From positions 17,699 through 81,698 of the forward strand of contig DASXOJ010000287.1 in assembly GCA_036494465.1 (NCBI GenBank): 64,000 nucleotides of DNA, written 5' to 3'. This document shows, in pieces, positions 44,891-53,396 of this stretch; position 1 is the stretch's first letter; every line of letters begins with the position of its first letter. Below the pieces are notes generated by a model. It searched no databases. It was given only the letters and a program-made list of their open reading frames with translations, and was not told the origin of the DNA. This DNA comes from CAJCJE01 sp036494465 (GTDB lineage Bacteria > Actinomycetota > Actinomycetes > Mycobacteriales > Pseudonocardiaceae). A program made the position numbers and the translations under genes.

Positions 44891-46408
44891 ATGAGCGATT
44901 TGACCCGTTTTACCGCTGCTGAGCTCGCCGCGAAGATCCAGGCAGCCGAGGTGTCCTCGGTCGAGGCCGTGGACGCTCACCTGGCTCGGATCGCCGCCGT
45001 CGACGGGAACGTGCACGCGTTCCTGCATGTGGCCGCCGAGCGCGCCCGCGAGGTCGCCGCCAAGGTCGACGCGGACGTCGCCGCCGGTCGGCCGCCCGCA
45101 TCGCCGCTGGCCGGGGTGCCGCTGGCGCTCAAGGACGTGGTGACCACCGAGGGCATCCCGACCACGGTCGGCTCGAAGATGCTCGAAGGCTGGGTGCCGC
45201 CCTACGACGCCACCATCACAGCGCGCCTGTACGCGGCGGGCATCCCGATCCTGGGCAAGACGAACATGGACGAGTTCGCGATGGGCTCGTCCACCGAGAA
45301 CTCCGCCTACGGCCCGACCCACAACCCGTGGGACCGCGACCGCATCCCCGGCGGTTCGGGCGGTGGCTCGGCTGCCGCGCTGGCCGCGTTCGAGGCGCCG
45401 CTGGCGATCGGCACCGACACAGGTGGCTCGATCCGGCAACCGGGTTCGGTGACCGGCACGGTCGGCGTGAAGCCCACCTACGGTGGCGTTTCGCGTTACG
45501 GCCTTGTCGCGTTCTCCTCCTCGCTGGACCAGGCCGGTCCGTGCGCGCGCACGGTGCTGGACGCGGCGCTGCTGCACGAGATCATCGGCGGGCACGACGT
45601 GATGGACTCGACGTCCATCGACGTGCCGGTGCCACCGGTCGTCGCGGCCGCGCGCCAGGGTCTGACCGGTGACCTGGCCGGGGTCCGGGTCGGCGTGGTC
45701 TCCGAATTCCGCGGCGACGGTTACGAGGATGGCGTGCTGGCCTCGTTCAACGCCGCGGTGGAGCAGCTGAAGATGCTGGGTGCCGAGGTCGTCGAGGTGT
45801 CCTGCCCGCACTTCGGTTACGCGCTGCCCGCCTACTACCTGATCGCGCCGAGCGAGTGCTCGTCGAACCTGGCCCGGTTCGACGCGATGCGCTATGGCCT
45901 GCGGGTGCAGGTCGACGGCGCTGGCGCCGAAGAGGTCATGTCCGCGACGCGGGAAGCCGGGTTCGGTGCCGAGGTCAAGCGGCGCATCATGATCGGCACC
46001 TACGCGCTGTCCTCCGGCTACTACGACGCCTACTACGGCCAGGCGCAGAAGGTGCGCACGCTGATCAAGCGCGACTTCGACGCCGCGTTCGGCTCGGTCG
46101 ACGTGCTGGTCTCGCCGACCACCCCGACCACCGCGTTCAAGCTGGGCGAGCGGACCGGCAACCCGATGGCCATGTACCTGGCGGACCTGTGCACGGTGCC
46201 GGCCAGCCTGGCTGGCGTGCCCGCGATGAGCGTGCCGAGCGGGCTGTCCACCGACGACAACCTGCCGGTCGGCCTGCAGATCATGGCGCCGGCCCTGGAA
46301 GACCACCGCATGTACCGGGTGGCGGCCGCCTACGAGGCCGCGCGCAACGCGGCCGACGGTGGCCCGCTGCTCAACCGGATTCCCGAACTGGAGGCAGTGC
46401 GAGGATGA
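44891..46408 (+). CDS. gatA: Aspartyl/glutamyl-tRNA amidotransferase subunit A
   Basis: A 505-residue amidase that releases ammonia from glutamine for the tRNA-dependent reaction. The Lys of PLALKDVV (about 78), the cis-Ser in GGSGGGSAAALAA (about 155) and the nucleophile Ser in DTGGSIRQP (about 178) form the catalytic triad. The stop overlaps a short coupled cistron (ATGA). Orthologue of Rv3011c. Confidence 0.97.
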   Translation: MSDLTRFTAAELAAKIQAAEVSSVEAVDAHLARIAAVDGNVHAFLHVAAERAREVAAKVDADVAAGRPPASPLAGVPLALKDVVTTEGIPTTVGSKMLEGWVPPYDATITARLYAAGIPILGKTNMDEFAMGSSTENSAYGPTHNPWDRDRIPGGSGGGSAAALAAFEAPLAIGTDTGGSIRQPGSVTGTVGVKPTYGGVSRYGLVAFSSSLDQAGPCARTVLDAALLHEIIGGHDVMDSTSIDVPVPPVVAAARQGLTGDLAGVRVGVVSEFRGDGYEDGVLASFNAAVEQLKMLGAEVVEVSCPHFGYALPAYYLIAPSECSSNLARFDAMRYGLRVQVDGAGAEEVMSATREAGFGAEVKRRIMIGTYALSSGYYDAYYGQAQKVRTLIKRDFDAAFGSVDVLVSPTTPTTAFKLGERTGNPMAMYLADLCTVPASLAGVPAMSVPSGLSTDDNLPVGLQIMAPALEDHRMYRVAAAYEAARNAADGGPLLNRIPELEAVRG

Positions 46409-46518
46409 GCGAGCTTGCGAGCGAATCATTCAACACAGTGCCCCGCGAATGCGTCCGCCTCGCGACACGCATGACCGGCGGCCGAGCGTGGACCGCAGCG
46501 AGCGAGGCGGTCGTATGA
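46405..46518 (+). CDS. 37-codon coupled mini-cistron (MIRU-like element)
   Basis: A short frame, MSELASESFNTV...EAVV, starts with an ATG overlapping the gatA stop (ATGA, 46405-46408) and ends with a TGA overlapping the ATG of the next gene (46515-46518). The hexamer ATGAGC is present at both ends (46405-46410 and 46515-46520), as if a 110-bp element duplicated its target. GCGAGC repeats lie near both ends. These properties are those described for mycobacterial MIRU elements. Whether the peptide does anything is unknown; it may only keep ribosomes moving along the operon. Confidence 0.5.
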   Translation: MSELASESFNTVPRECVRLATRMTGGRAWTAASEAVV

Positions 46519-46520
46519 GC
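46405..46520 (+). repeat. Candidate MIRU-like inserted element
   Basis: About 110 bp flanked by the direct repeat ATGAGC and containing GAGCGAGCTTGCGAGCG on the left and GCAGCGAGCGAGG on the right. Only one copy is present in this window, so its dispersed nature is not shown here. Confidence 0.45.
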
Positions 46521-46721
46521 TCCATGAAGAAGGTGCGCGCGGTCGCCGGCCTGGTCGGCCTCGGTTTCGGCGCGGTCGGCGCGGTGAAGGAGCTGCGCGA
46601 GGCCAAGGGCAAGCGCGACTACCTGGCGCTGGCCAACGCGATCGTCAGCATCATCGGCGTGTTCACCGGTGGTGCGCTGGTCATTCGCGGCCTGCGCAAG
46701 GAGGACGGTGACACGGAATGA
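46515..46721 (+). CDS. Small conserved membrane-anchored protein between gatA and gatB
   Basis: A 68-residue protein, MSSMKKVRAVAGLVGLGFGAVG, a charged segment ELREAKGKRDYLA, then a second hydrophobic stretch ALANAIVSIIGVFTGGALVIRGL. Two short membrane helices are likely. The function is unknown. It is coupled at both ends: ATGA with the mini-cistron and ATGA with gatB. In M. tuberculosis this position holds pfkA (Rv3010c). Confidence 0.78.
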   Translation: MSSMKKVRAVAGLVGLGFGAVGAVKELREAKGKRDYLALANAIVSIIGVFTGGALVIRGLRKEDGDTE

Positions 46722-48223
46722 CCAGTGTCGCCGACCTGATGGCCTACGACGAGGTGCTGGAGCGCTTCGACCCGGTGCTGGGCCTTGAGGTGCACACCGA
46801 GCTGAACACCAACACGAAGATGTTCTGCGGCTGCACCACGACCTTCGGTGGCGAACCGAACACCCAGACCTGCCCGGTGTGCCTTGGCCTGCCGGGCGCG
46901 CTGCCGGTGGTCAACGCGATCGGCATCGAGTCCGCGATCCGGATCGGGCTCGCGCTCAACTGCGAGATCGCCGAATGGTGCCGGTTCGCCAGGAAGAACT
47001 ACTTCTACCCGGACATGCCGAAGAACTTCCAGACCTCCCAGTACGACGAGCCGATCGCGTTCAACGGCTACCTGGACGTGCTGCTGGACGACGGTTCCAC
47101 CTTCCGGGTGGAGATCGAGCGGGCGCACATGGAGGAGGACACCGGCAAGTCGCTGCACATCGGCGGCGCGGCCGGTCGCATCCACGGCGCCGAGTACTCG
47201 CTGCTGGACTACAACCGCGCTGGCGTGCCGCTGATCGAGATCGTCACCAAGCCGATCGAGGGCACTGGCGAGCGGGCGCCGGAAGTCGCGCGGGCGTACG
47301 TGTCCGCGCTGCGTGACCTGTTGCGCGCGTTGAACGTCTCGGACGTGCGGATGGACCAGGGTTCGCTGCGCTGTGACGCGAACGTGTCGCTGAAGCCCAA
47401 GGGTCAGCGGGAATTCGGCACCCGCACCGAGACCAAGAACGTGAACTCGCTGCGCAGTGTCGAGCGCGCGGTGCGCTTCGAGATGTGCCGCCAAGGCGCG
47501 GTGCTGACCAGCGGCGGCACGGTGACGCAGGAGACGCGGCACTACGAGGAGGTCAGCCAGTCCACTCGGGCCGGTCGGATCAAGGAGACCGCCGAGGACT
47601 ACCGCTACTTCCCCGAGCCGGACCTGGTGCCGATCGCGCCGTCCCGGGAGTGGGTGGAGCAGCTGCGGGCGACCCTGCCGGAGCTGCCGTGGGAGCGCAA
47701 CAACCGCCTCAAGGTGGACTGGAAGCTCTCCGACGAGGAGTTCCGCGACCTGGTCAACGCGGGCGCGCTCGACCTGATCGCATCCACTGTGGACGCTGGA
47801 GCTTCGCCGGGCGACGCGCGCGGCTGGTGGGTGGCCTACCTGACCCAGCAGGCCAACACGCGCGGCGTCGAACTGTCCGAGCTGCCGATCACGCCCGCCC
47901 AGGTGGCCCGGGTGATCGCGCTGATCGGCGATGGCAAGCTGACCAGCAGCCTGGCCCGTCAGGTGGTGGACGGCGTGCTGGCCGGTGAGGGCGAGCCGGA
48001 TGCGGTCGTGGCGGCACGCGGGCTTGCGGTCGTCTCGGACGACTCCGCGCTGCTCGCTGCGGTGGACGCGGCGCTGGCCGCGCAGCCGGACATCGCGGAG
48101 AAGATCCGCAGCGGCAAGCTGAACGCGGCCGGTGCGATCGTCGGCGCGGTGATGAAGCAGACCAAGGGCCAGGCGGACGCCAAGCGCGTGCGCGAACTGG
48201 TCCTGGAGCGCGTCGGCGCCTGA
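46718..48223 (+). CDS. gatB: Aspartyl/glutamyl-tRNA amidotransferase subunit B
   Basis: A 501-residue subunit that binds the mischarged tRNA and activates its side chain with ATP. GLEVHTELNTNTKMFCGC with its Cys residues and CPVCLGLPGALPVVN form the zinc site; RKNYFYPDMPKNFQTSQYDEPI and RCDANVSLKPKG are GatB signatures; a C-terminal YqeY-like helical tail (GAIVGAVMKQTKGQAD) follows. The start ATG 46718 overlaps the small upstream gene. A strong terminator follows. Orthologue of Rv3009c. Confidence 0.97.
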   Translation: MTSVADLMAYDEVLERFDPVLGLEVHTELNTNTKMFCGCTTTFGGEPNTQTCPVCLGLPGALPVVNAIGIESAIRIGLALNCEIAEWCRFARKNYFYPDMPKNFQTSQYDEPIAFNGYLDVLLDDGSTFRVEIERAHMEEDTGKSLHIGGAAGRIHGAEYSLLDYNRAGVPLIEIVTKPIEGTGERAPEVARAYVSALRDLLRALNVSDVRMDQGSLRCDANVSLKPKGQREFGTRTETKNVNSLRSVERAVRFEMCRQGAVLTSGGTVTQETRHYEEVSQSTRAGRIKETAEDYRYFPEPDLVPIAPSREWVEQLRATLPELPWERNNRLKVDWKLSDEEFRDLVNAGALDLIASTVDAGASPGDARGWWVAYLTQQANTRGVELSELPITPAQVARVIALIGDGKLTSSLARQVVDGVLAGEGEPDAVVAARGLAVVSDDSALLAAVDAALAAQPDIAEKIRSGKLNAAGAIVGAVMKQTKGQADAKRVRELVLERVGA

Positions 48224-48233
48224 ACAGCCAACC

Positions 48234-48268
48234 AAAAAACGGGACCCGGTGCACGGGTCCCGTTTTTT
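48234..48268. terminator. Bidirectional intrinsic terminator after gatB
   Basis: Perfect 15-bp arms, AAAAAACGGGACCCG and CGGGTCCCGTTTTTT, around GTGCA. The A-run and T-run make it an intrinsic terminator on both strands, serving gatB and the convergent membrane-protein gene. Confidence 0.95.
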
Positions 48269-48277
48269 GTCGCACCG

Positions 48278-48706
48278 CTATGACGTTTTGACCAACGGCC
48301 TGGTCCAGAGCGGGATGACGAACGCGAGGCCGAGGATGACCGCGGCCAGCACCGGGTGGAACGCGGCCAGGTAGGACGAGGTCTTGCCGAGCCCGGCGAT
48401 CAGACCTTCGACACCGGTGAGCACCAGCATGACGATGGTCGCGATCAGGATGCGGGCGGGCGGCCGGGCGATGATCGCGATGATCAGCACGACGAGCGCG
48501 AGGCCGGCGAGGATGTTGCCGAACATCCGGTGCGCGTCCAGACTCGTCGCTTTCCACAGCGGAGTGGTGCCCGCGCCGAAGATGCCGGTGCCGGCCAGGT
48601 AGAACTGCACGAGCACGGCAGTCCCGAAGACCATGGCGCTGATCCGCAGGGCCTGCAACGCGCCCCGGCGCGGGGTGGTGACCTGGGAGATTTTCTCGTC
48701 GACCAT
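48278..48706 (-). CDS. DUF6220-like integral membrane protein
   Basis: A 142-residue protein with four predicted membrane helices: ALRISAMVFGTAVLVQFYLAGTGIFG, GNILAGLALVVLIIAIIA, ILIATIVMLVLTGVEGLIAGL and FHPVLAAVILGLAFVIPLW. His residues in AHRMFG and AFHPVLA could ligate a cofactor. The function is unknown. The start is ATG 48706, 6 nt after TTTACT (48718-48713), a -10-like box, so the mRNA may be leaderless. Confidence 0.75.
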   Translation of the reverse strand: MVDEKISQVTTPRRGALQALRISAMVFGTAVLVQFYLAGTGIFGAGTTPLWKATSLDAHRMFGNILAGLALVVLIIAIIARPPARILIATIVMLVLTGVEGLIAGLGKTSSYLAAFHPVLAAVILGLAFVIPLWTRPLVKTS

Positions 48707-48763
48707 GCGCCGAGTAAACCAGCCCGGCCCGCGCACCGAATCCGCCCGGTGCTGACCTCGTCC

Positions 48764-49264
48764 CTACGCAGTTCGACGTACGCCGGCCGCTTTCGGGTAG
48801 CCGCGACGTACGGCGCGCTCCAGGATGCCCAGCGTGGCGCGCAGCGCGGTCTCCGAAATGACCGGGAAGATGCCGCGCTTGCGCCAGTCGTCGTGGATGT
48901 CCGACCAGTCGTAATAGGACGTGACCAACGTCCCACCTTTGACGGGTTCGAGCCGGTAGCCGTAGATGTGGCCGATGGCGGGTTTGATCGCGCCCTGGAT
49001 GCTCCAGGCGATTTCCCGATCTGCCGTGAACCGCTCGATGGTGACGGTGACGTCGTAGTGGCCCAGCGGTACGTCGCCGAGCGCCTCCCGGTCCATGTGC
49101 ACGACGAACTGGTCGCCTGCCTTGGTGACCGGGTCACCCTCCGCGTCCATCAGCATGCCGGACGAGTCGATGGCGACGTGCCCCTGGGGATCGGTGAGCA
49201 CGGCGAAGATCCGCTCAGAGTCTGCCGCGATCGTGCGGGTCACGTCGATGCGTTCGCTGTCCAT
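48764..49264 (-). CDS. SRPBCC (START/Bet v1-like) family protein
   Basis: A 166-residue protein of the polyketide-cyclase/dehydrase-like helix-grip fold: IDVTRTIAADSERIFAVLTDPQGH at the N terminus and GTLVTSYYDWSDIHDDWRKRGIFPVI in the core. These bind hydrophobic ligands; the ligand is unknown. It starts 10 nt after the AraC-type gene with AAAGG upstream, so the two form an operon and the regulator may sense or control the ligand. Confidence 0.82.
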   Translation of the reverse strand: MDSERIDVTRTIAADSERIFAVLTDPQGHVAIDSSGMLMDAEGDPVTKAGDQFVVHMDREALGDVPLGHYDVTVTIERFTADREIAWSIQGAIKPAIGHIYGYRLEPVKGGTLVTSYYDWSDIHDDWRKRGIFPVISETALRATLGILERAVRRGYPKAAGVRRTA

Positions 49265-49274
49265 GGGGGCCTTT

Positions 49275-50156
49275 CTACTCGTTGACCGCTTCGGCGCGGT
49301 AATGCCCCGGTGTACGGCCGAAATGGCGTTTGAACGCGTGCGAGAACGCGTACGGCGAGCCGTAGCCGACCTCGTGCGCGATCGCCGGTAGCGGCAGATC
49401 GGTCCTGCGTAGCAGGCGCGCCGCCGTGGTCATTCGCCACCAGGTCAGGTACGTCATCGGCGGCTGGCCGGTGAGCGCGGTGAACCGGCGTGCCAGCGTC
49501 GCCCTGGACAGACCGACGTGCGCGGCCAGGTCCTCGATCCGCCACGGCGCGGCCGGATCGCTGTGCAGCGCGGTCAGCGCTGCGGCGACCTCGGTGTCGT
49601 GCAACGCGCGCGGCCAGCCTTGCTGCGCGTGCTCGTCCAGCCAGGTCCGCACGATGTAGACCAGCAGCAGGTCGAGCAGCCCGGAGATCACCGCATCGCG
49701 GCCGGAGCGGTCGCCGTTCGCCTCGGCGGCCAGCAGGTCGATCGCGGCGCGCAGTTCGGGATGCCTGCCGACCTGCGCAGGCACGTGCACGGCCTCGGGG
49801 AGTTGTGCGAGCAGCGGATGCGTTCTGGTGTGGTCGAAGCGGTATTTGCCGCACAGGAAGTCGGTGTCGCCGCCCGGCGAAGCGACCGCCTCGTCCAGCG
49901 GAATCGAGCGTTTGGGGCTGCGCGTGCGGGAGAGCACGTGCGCACTGCCGTAGGGGAGCAGCACGACGTCACCAGCGCCCATCGCGATCGGCTGGCCCCC
50001 GGCCGGGATCACGAAGCCCGATCCGCGCAGCAGCACGTGGAAACCGGCGCCGTCGTAGGCGTCGAGCTGGTAGCACCACGGCGAGTCGACCGTGACGCGG
50101 TTCGACGACGGGCGCCCGGTGCGCATGGTGCCGATCGCGTCGCTGAGCACGTCCAC
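49275..50156 (-). CDS. AraC family transcriptional regulator (cupin_6 type)
   Basis: A 293-residue regulator. The N-terminal cupin-like domain (WCYQLDAYDGAGFHVLLRGSGFVIPAGG, FLCGKYRFDH) binds the effector. The C-terminal double HTH (about 200-290) includes WRIEDLAAHVGLSRATLARRFTALTG and PLPAIAHEVGYGSPYAFSHAFKRHFGRTPGHYR. The start is GTG 50156. It is divergent from the metallo-beta-lactamase gene across 75 bp and heads an operon with the SRPBCC gene; both transcripts are likely targets. Confidence 0.88.
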   Translation of the reverse strand: MDVLSDAIGTMRTGRPSSNRVTVDSPWCYQLDAYDGAGFHVLLRGSGFVIPAGGQPIAMGAGDVVLLPYGSAHVLSRTRSPKRSIPLDEAVASPGGDTDFLCGKYRFDHTRTHPLLAQLPEAVHVPAQVGRHPELRAAIDLLAAEANGDRSGRDAVISGLLDLLLVYIVRTWLDEHAQQGWPRALHDTEVAAALTALHSDPAAPWRIEDLAAHVGLSRATLARRFTALTGQPPMTYLTWWRMTTAARLLRRTDLPLPAIAHEVGYGSPYAFSHAFKRHFGRTPGHYRAEAVNE

Positions 50157-50196
50157 ACGATGAGACGATCGAGCAATGATTCGAGCTTGTCAAGCA

Positions 50197-50225
50197 TTGG
50201 TACGCTCACCGAACCGACCTAGCTT
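50197..50225 (+). promoter_or_regulatory. Promoter of the MBL-fold gene
   Basis: -35 TTGGTA (50197-50202), 17-bp spacer, -10 TAGCTT (50220-50225), then exactly 6 nt to ATG 50232. This predicts a leaderless transcript controlled from the divergent AraC/MBL region. Confidence 0.55.
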
Positions 50226-50231
50226 TAGGTC

Positions 50232-51083
50232 ATGACAACTCTTCAACTCGGTGACGTCGAGCTCACCAAGGTGGTCGAGTTCGCGGGCGAGCTCATGCCG
50301 GCGCGGACGATCGTGCCGGATTCGCCGCCGGAACTGTGGCAGGACAACGAATCCTGGCTCGCGCCGAACCACTGGAACCCTGCCGCCGACACCTACCGGG
50401 CCGCCGTGCAGACCTGGCTGCTGCGCAGCGAAGGCAAGACCGTGCTCATCGACACCGGCGTCGGCAACGACCGGGAACGGCCGCAGATCCCGGTTTTCGA
50501 CCACCTGAGCACCGATTTCCTGGACCGGCTCGGCATCGATCCGGCCGATGTGGACATCGTGATCAACACACACGTGCACTACGACCACGTCGGCTGGAAC
50601 ACCAGGCTGGCGGGCGGCGAATGGACGCCGACCTTCCCGAACGCCACCTACCTGATCCCACGCGCCGACCAGGTCTTCTTCGCCGAGGCGGAGTGGCCGC
50701 GAAGCCTGATCTACGCCGACAGCATCGCGCCGGTGCTGGGCAAAGCCGTGTTGTGGGAAGGAAAGTACCGGGTTGACGCGAATCTGACGCTGGAATCGGC
50801 GCCCGGGCACACACCCGGTTCGTCGATCGTGCGGTTGGCGTCCGGTTCGGACCGGGCGGTGTTCGTCGGAGACCTGCTGCACAGCCCGGTGCAGATCCTC
50901 CAGCCGCAGCACAACAGCTGTTTCGACGAGGACCCGCACCAGGCCGCCGCCATCCGGCGCTCGGTGCTCGAACACGCCGCCGATCACCGTGAACTCGTGA
51001 TACCAGCGCACTTCGCGGATCAGAGCGTCGCCGAGGTGCGCCGGGACGGTGACCGGTTCGCGATCACCGGCTGGGCGGCGTGA
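50232..51083 (+). CDS. MBL-fold metallo-hydrolase
   Basis: A 283-residue metallo-beta-lactamase-fold enzyme. NTHVHYDHVGWN carries the HxHxDH zinc motif (about 118-123), APGHTPGSS adds the third His, and FVGDLLHSPVQI the bridging Asp. Lactonase or related hydrolase activity is typical of this subgroup. It is divergent from the AraC-family regulator, which probably controls it. It converges with the secreted peptidase-like hydrolase gene at a small direct repeat. Confidence 0.88.
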   Translation: MTTLQLGDVELTKVVEFAGELMPARTIVPDSPPELWQDNESWLAPNHWNPAADTYRAAVQTWLLRSEGKTVLIDTGVGNDRERPQIPVFDHLSTDFLDRLGIDPADVDIVINTHVHYDHVGWNTRLAGGEWTPTFPNATYLIPRADQVFFAEAEWPRSLIYADSIAPVLGKAVLWEGKYRVDANLTLESAPGHTPGSSIVRLASGSDRAVFVGDLLHSPVQILQPQHNSCFDEDPHQAAAIRRSVLEHAADHRELVIPAHFADQSVAEVRRDGDRFAITGWAA

Positions 51084-51111
51084 TCAGGGGCAGGCCGCGT
51101 GATCAGGGGCA
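51078..51111. repeat. 15-bp direct repeat spanning two convergent stop codons
   Basis: GCGTGATCAGGGGCA occurs at 51078-51092 and 51097-51111. The first copy carries the stop of the MBL gene and the second the stop of the minus-strand hydrolase gene, which looks like a local tandem duplication. Confidence 0.75.
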
Positions 51112-52536
51112 ATAGGCGCCGTTCTCGGGACGTTGGCCGGTGACCAGGAACCGGGTCACCAGGTTGTCGCCGCAGGTGGTGCCGTTGGCCAGGTATGCCT
51201 CGTGGCCACCCGCGTTGTTGGTGATCATCCCGGCCCTGCCTGCGAAATCGGCGAGCATCTGGCGCGCGGCCGGGTATGGGGTGGCGGGGTCGCGGAGGTT
51301 CTGCACCATCAACACGTTCGACGGTCCGTTGCCGGTGATCGCGACCGCCGGTGTGCTCGGCGGGTAGGGCCAGAACGAGCACGGCGTGATGTTTGCTGGC
51401 ATGCCGTTGGTCAGCGGGTATTCGAGGCGGTTCACCGCCACATCGCGCGCGTAGCCGGTGACCGAGTCGGGGAGGCGGACGTCGTCGCAGATGGTCGCGA
51501 TGGCGACCGCGTCGGTGTTCTGCAGCACCTGCTGTGGCGGGTTCTGCTGCGGGGGCAGCGGCCCACCGGCTTGGGCGGCGAGGATCAACTGGGCAAGTCG
51601 CGGGAAGTTGCTGTTCGCGTAGAGCGCCTGGAACATGGACTGGCGCAACGCGTTTCCGTCCAACCCGGGGAGCGGGTTGGTGTCCAGTTTGGCTGCCAGG
51701 GCGAGGAAATCGGTGCGCACGTCAGCTGGTGTGGCGGCGATGCGATCGGGGTTGTCCGGTTGGGACGCCCAGTTCGCGAAGTCGGGGAACCGGATTTCCG
51801 TGCCGATCGCCCAGTTCGCCAGCCAGCCGCGCTCGACGAGGGCCGGGTTCGGGTCGTCGCTGCTGTCCAGCAGGACCCGGTCGGTGTGTTGCGGGAACAG
51901 CGATGCGTACACCGCGCCGACGTACGTGCCGTAGGAGACCGCCCAGTACGAGATGGTCTGCTCGCCGAGCGCGGCACGGATCTGGTCGATGTCGCGGGCC
52001 TCGTTGGCGCTGCTGATGGTGCGCAGCACCGGGCCGCCGTTGCGCGCGCAGTCCTGCGCGATCTCCTTGACGGTGGCGACGTTCGCCGAGATGTCGCCGT
52101 TCTGGCCCGGCCACTGGAACACGTTCTGCTCGGCGGGTGGCAGGTCGCAGCTGACCGGACTGCTCGCGCCGACACCGCGTGGGTCGAAGCCGATCAGGTC
52201 GTACTCGTCGAGCACCGCCTGCGGCAGTTTGGCCGCGTCCACAGTGGGGTTGGCCAGGCCGGAATTGCCTGGCCCGCCGGGGATCAGGAACAGGTCACCG
52301 CGTCGCTTGCCGGGTTGCGCGGTCTGGAGGCGGGAGATCGCGAGCGGGATCGTCGGACCGGTCGGGTTGGTGTAGTCGAGTGGGACCTGGACAGTCGCGC
52401 ACTGCTGGCCCGGACTCGACCCTGCCGGGCAGGCACCCCACGTTGGGGCAGCGGATGCGGGTAATGCGGGCACGATCGCGGCCACCGCGAGCGCGGCGCC
52501 GAGCCCGAGCGCGACTCGGCGAAGTGTGGTTTTCAT
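51103..52536 (-). CDS. Secreted alpha/beta hydrolase (tripeptidyl aminopeptidase-like)
   Basis: A 478-residue exported enzyme. The signal peptide MKTTLRRVALGLGAALAVAAIVPALPASA ends near residue 30. DLFLIPGGPGNSG is the oxyanion loop, SYWAVSYGTYVGAVYAS holds the nucleophile Ser, and NNAGGHEAY holds the catalytic His near the C terminus (TAP/SlpD C-terminal domain with CSFWPYPPS). It probably removes N-terminal peptides outside the cell. The start is ATG 52536; the frame stays open upstream to 53244 without conservation. Confidence 0.88.
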   Translation of the reverse strand: MKTTLRRVALGLGAALAVAAIVPALPASAAPTWGACPAGSSPGQQCATVQVPLDYTNPTGPTIPLAISRLQTAQPGKRRGDLFLIPGGPGNSGLANPTVDAAKLPQAVLDEYDLIGFDPRGVGASSPVSCDLPPAEQNVFQWPGQNGDISANVATVKEIAQDCARNGGPVLRTISSANEARDIDQIRAALGEQTISYWAVSYGTYVGAVYASLFPQHTDRVLLDSSDDPNPALVERGWLANWAIGTEIRFPDFANWASQPDNPDRIAATPADVRTDFLALAAKLDTNPLPGLDGNALRQSMFQALYANSNFPRLAQLILAAQAGGPLPPQQNPPQQVLQNTDAVAIATICDDVRLPDSVTGYARDVAVNRLEYPLTNGMPANITPCSFWPYPPSTPAVAITGNGPSNVLMVQNLRDPATPYPAARQMLADFAGRAGMITNNAGGHEAYLANGTTCGDNLVTRFLVTGQRPENGAYCP

Positions 52537-52629
52537 GGCATTCAGGCTGGCCAACGCGGGCTTTCCGGAGAATGCGGCAGGCCGGTGTCCGCCAGGTGGG
52601 GCGCGCCCCACCCCTGGCATGGTGGACCG

Positions 52630-53253
52630 ATGGGTTTTCTGGCCTGGGACAACAACTCCTACTATCACGAGCGGTTGTTGCGCGCGCTGCCGCGACCGTG
52701 CGAACGCGTGCTGGATGTGGGTTGTGGCAAGGGCGTCTTCGCCACCAAGCTCGCGACTCGCGCGCGACACGTGGACGCGCTGGATGTCTCGGCGGAGATG
52801 ATCGAGCAGGCCAAGGCGCGGGTGCCGGACAACGTGACCTGTTTGCTCGGCGATGTGAACGAGATCGAGTTGGGCGAGTACGACGCGATCACCAGCATCA
52901 GCGCGTTGCACCACCTGGACCTGATCGAGGTACTGCCGAAGCTCGCCGCCGCGCTGCGACCGGGCGGGCGGTTGATCGCGATCGCGCTGTTCAGGTTCGA
53001 TCTTCCCCGGGAGGCGCCGGCGCTCGCTGGCACGTTGTTGACCATGTACGGCCGACGGGCGCTGCTGCTCGCGATACCGGGCGCGCGGCGCTACCGGCGC
53101 GAGTTGGACCAGCGCGGCGTGCCGATGCGTGAGCCGGTACTGACCGTGACGGAGGTGCGTGCGCAGGCGCGGCAGGTGCTGCCCGGAGCGCGGGTGCGCA
53201 GGCTCCGCCAGCTGCGCTACGAGTTGCGATGGGACAAACCGCACAGCAGGTAA
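52630..53253 (+). CDS. Class I SAM-dependent methyltransferase
   Basis: A 207-residue methyltransferase with a short N-terminal helix (WDNNSYYHERLLRALP), motif I VLDVGCGKGVFATKLA (about 28-42), acidic ALDVSAEM, AITSISALHHLDL, and ALRPGGRLIAIA. The substrate is unknown. The start ATG 52630 lies 6 nt after CATGGT, a weak -10-like box. It is divergent from the secreted hydrolase gene and precedes the lacI unit by 143 bp. Confidence 0.83.
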   Translation: MGFLAWDNNSYYHERLLRALPRPCERVLDVGCGKGVFATKLATRARHVDALDVSAEMIEQAKARVPDNVTCLLGDVNEIELGEYDAITSISALHHLDLIEVLPKLAAALRPGGRLIAIALFRFDLPREAPALAGTLLTMYGRRALLLAIPGARRYRRELDQRGVPMREPVLTVTEVRAQARQVLPGARVRRLRQLRYELRWDKPHSR

Positions 53254-53257
53254 ATCT

Positions 53258-53269
53258 CGGTAAATTACC
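53258..53269. promoter_or_regulatory. Palindrome CGGTAAATTACC upstream of lacI
   Basis: AT-rich 11-bp palindrome GGTAAATTACC, 128 bp upstream of the lacI start. The identical 12-mer recurs at 63209-63220 before the D-2-hydroxyacid dehydrogenase gene. Further candidate half-sites for a LacI-type protein lie downstream: AACCGGTT (53296-53303) and AGCGGTTTAC near 53310. Confidence 0.45.
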
Positions 53270-53396
53270 TGGTCAAACGGCGTTCACGGTTAACAAACCG
53301 GTTCTACGCAGCGGTTTACATCGTTGGTACAACGTGGTAAAAATTCCTCGCCCAAGGCTGTGATGGCCGTTACACGGTGTGGTGTGGGGAGGTTTG

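Noticed and set aside
44690..46429. Minus-strand open frame opposite gatA
   Set aside because: Shadow frame; gatA is complete and conserved on the plus strand.
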